A DNA stretch of 64,000 nucleotides, from assembly GCA_964522665.1 (NCBI GenBank), contig CAZFVY010000023.1, positions 1-64,000 on the forward strand, given 5' to 3'. The DNA is from CAZFVY01 sp964522665 (GTDB lineage: Bacteria > Verrucomicrobiota > Verrucomicrobiia > Limisphaerales > CAZFVY01). Numbering within the stretch: position 1 is the stretch's first letter; each line of letters starts with the position of its first letter. Shown piece by piece: positions 63,256-64,000 of the stretch. Both the position numbers and the translations under genes were made by a program. The notes under the pieces were generated by a model. That model saw only the letters and a program-made list of their open reading frames with translations. It was not told the origin of the DNA and searched no databases.

Positions 63256-64000
63256 TCAATGGGCCGCGATCGGCCCGCGGACTTTTGCCTTTTTGAGAAA
63301 CAGCGCGCCGATGATGCACACGAAGCACAAGAGCGCGAAGCAACGGAAGTTATCGAGATAAGCGAGGAGATTCGCCTGGGTGACCAGGGTGTGATAGACG
63401 GAGCCGAGCGCCTGCTGTTGCGCGGTCACCGCGTCGCCATGAACGGCGAGCGCGTTGGTCAGCGTCTGGAGTCGCGCTTGATAGGCCGAATCATAAGGTG
63501 TCAAGTGGGCCGCCAGCGTCGTTTGATGCGCCTGCGCGAAGCGCGCGACCAGGGTCGTGACCAGCGAGATGCCGACGCTGCCGCCGACGTTGCGCATGAG
63601 GTTGAAGATCCCGCTGGCGTTGCCCATCTGCTCCGGCTTGAGCGCGCCCAGGGCCAGCGTGTTCAAAGGCACGAACATAAACGCAATCGAGACGCCGCTG
63701 AAAAACAGCGGCCAGAATAATATCCACGGCGAAAGATCGAGCGAAATATAGGACAGCGCCAGGGCCGCCGCTCCGAACGAGAGGAAACCGCCGGCGACGA
63801 GATAGCGTCCCTGAATCTTGCTGACCAGTTTGCCGGCCAGCGGCATCGCGATCACCGCGCCCAACCCGCGTGGGATCATCGCGTAACCGCTCTGCAACGC
63901 GGTGTAACCCATTAACGATTCGAGGAACAACGGGATGATCGCCGTCAGCCCGTAAAGCGTCACGCCGGCGAAGAACATCAGCCCGAGGCCTAAGCTAAAG
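63256..64000 (-). CDS. DHA2-family MFS efflux transporter (EmrB-like), 5' end outside window
   Basis: The frame is open to the window edge, so only the C-terminal part is present. Helices such as VTLYGLTAIIPLFLESLMGY, ILFWPLFFSGVSIAFMFVPL and FRCFALLCFVCIIGALFLKK fit the last third of 14-helix DHA2 drug:proton antiporters. LMGYTALQSGYAMIPRGLG and MGNASGIFNLMRNVGGSVGISL are typical of EmrB/QacA. It should export hydrophobic compounds via the OM channel encoded next to it. Confidence 0.92.
   Translation of the reverse strand, partial: FSLGLGLMFFAGVTLYGLTAIIPLFLESLMGYTALQSGYAMIPRGLGAVIAMPLAGKLVSKIQGRYLVAGGFLSFGAAALALSYISLDLSPWILFWPLFFSGVSIAFMFVPLNTLALGALKPEQMGNASGIFNLMRNVGGSVGISLVTTLVARFAQAHQTTLAAHLTPYDSAYQARLQTLTNALAVHGDAVTAQQQALGSVYHTLVTQANLLAYLDNFRCFALLCFVCIIGALFLKKAKVRGPIAAH

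Overview
The window most likely comes from a Verrucomicrobiota bacterium near the Pedosphaera/Limisphaera group. This is inference from content. It carries large secreted proteins built from Ig-like, LamG, IPT/TIG and parallel beta-helix modules with a recurrent terminal FYR module. It also has a Gram-negative envelope (Kdo transferase, OprB-type porin, TolC-type factor), a coaD-yceD-rpmF-plsX-fabH chain, Uma2 and four-helix-bundle genes, and tannase-like esterases. The DNA is GC-rich with patches of lower GC. No rRNA, complete tRNA or CRISPR array was seen.

Layout. 0.5-10.3 kb: a short-chain dehydrogenase, then secreted repeat proteins (one about 2,143 residues). 10.5-12.7 kb: katG. 13.0-18.4 kb: a minus-strand accessory block with a HEPN-motif protein, a dprA-like gene broken by internal deletion, an ABC ATPase-TOPRIM-like protein of the OLD/PARIS type and two unknown overlapping genes. 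18.4-20.7 kb: a LamG/Ig secreted protein. 20.9-28.9 kb: a cluster that reads like a lipid or glycan head-group pathway, with a methyltransferase, a CDP-alcohol phosphatidyltransferase carrying an unknown C-terminal domain, an ABC exporter with a C-terminal cyclic-nucleotide domain, a cytidylyltransferase-aminotransferase fusion and a porin. 29.3-37.9 kb: a flavin disulfide oxidoreductase, waaA, a decayed four-helix-bundle element inside inverted repeats, then coaD-yceD-rpmF-plsX-fabH-PilZ-like-PilT on the minus strand. 38.0-38.9 kb: a FecR-like secreted protein with visible promoter and terminator. 39.6-44.2 kb: three secreted esterases and a truncated HepT remnant. 44.3-50.2 kb: carbonic anhydrase, small enzymes, dus, Uma2, pyrF. 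50.3-56.4 kb: an exported unknown protein, two ABC-2 permeases without an ATPase, a CHASE2 adenylate cyclase and a universal stress protein. 56.4-64.0 kb: a HupE-N-terminus-like protein with DUF3500, a GNAT, a membrane unknown, serA, and an efflux pair cut by the window end.

The best candidates for something new are the head-group cluster at 20.9-28.9 kb and the HEPN plus ATPase/TOPRIM block at 13.4-17.4 kb. Four genes or fragments are damaged (dprA-like, four-helix-bundle, HepT-like, a lone terminal module), and a 16-base sequence is shared by two of the break sites. The 10 Ns at 24231-24240 look like an assembly artefact, not a biological interruption.
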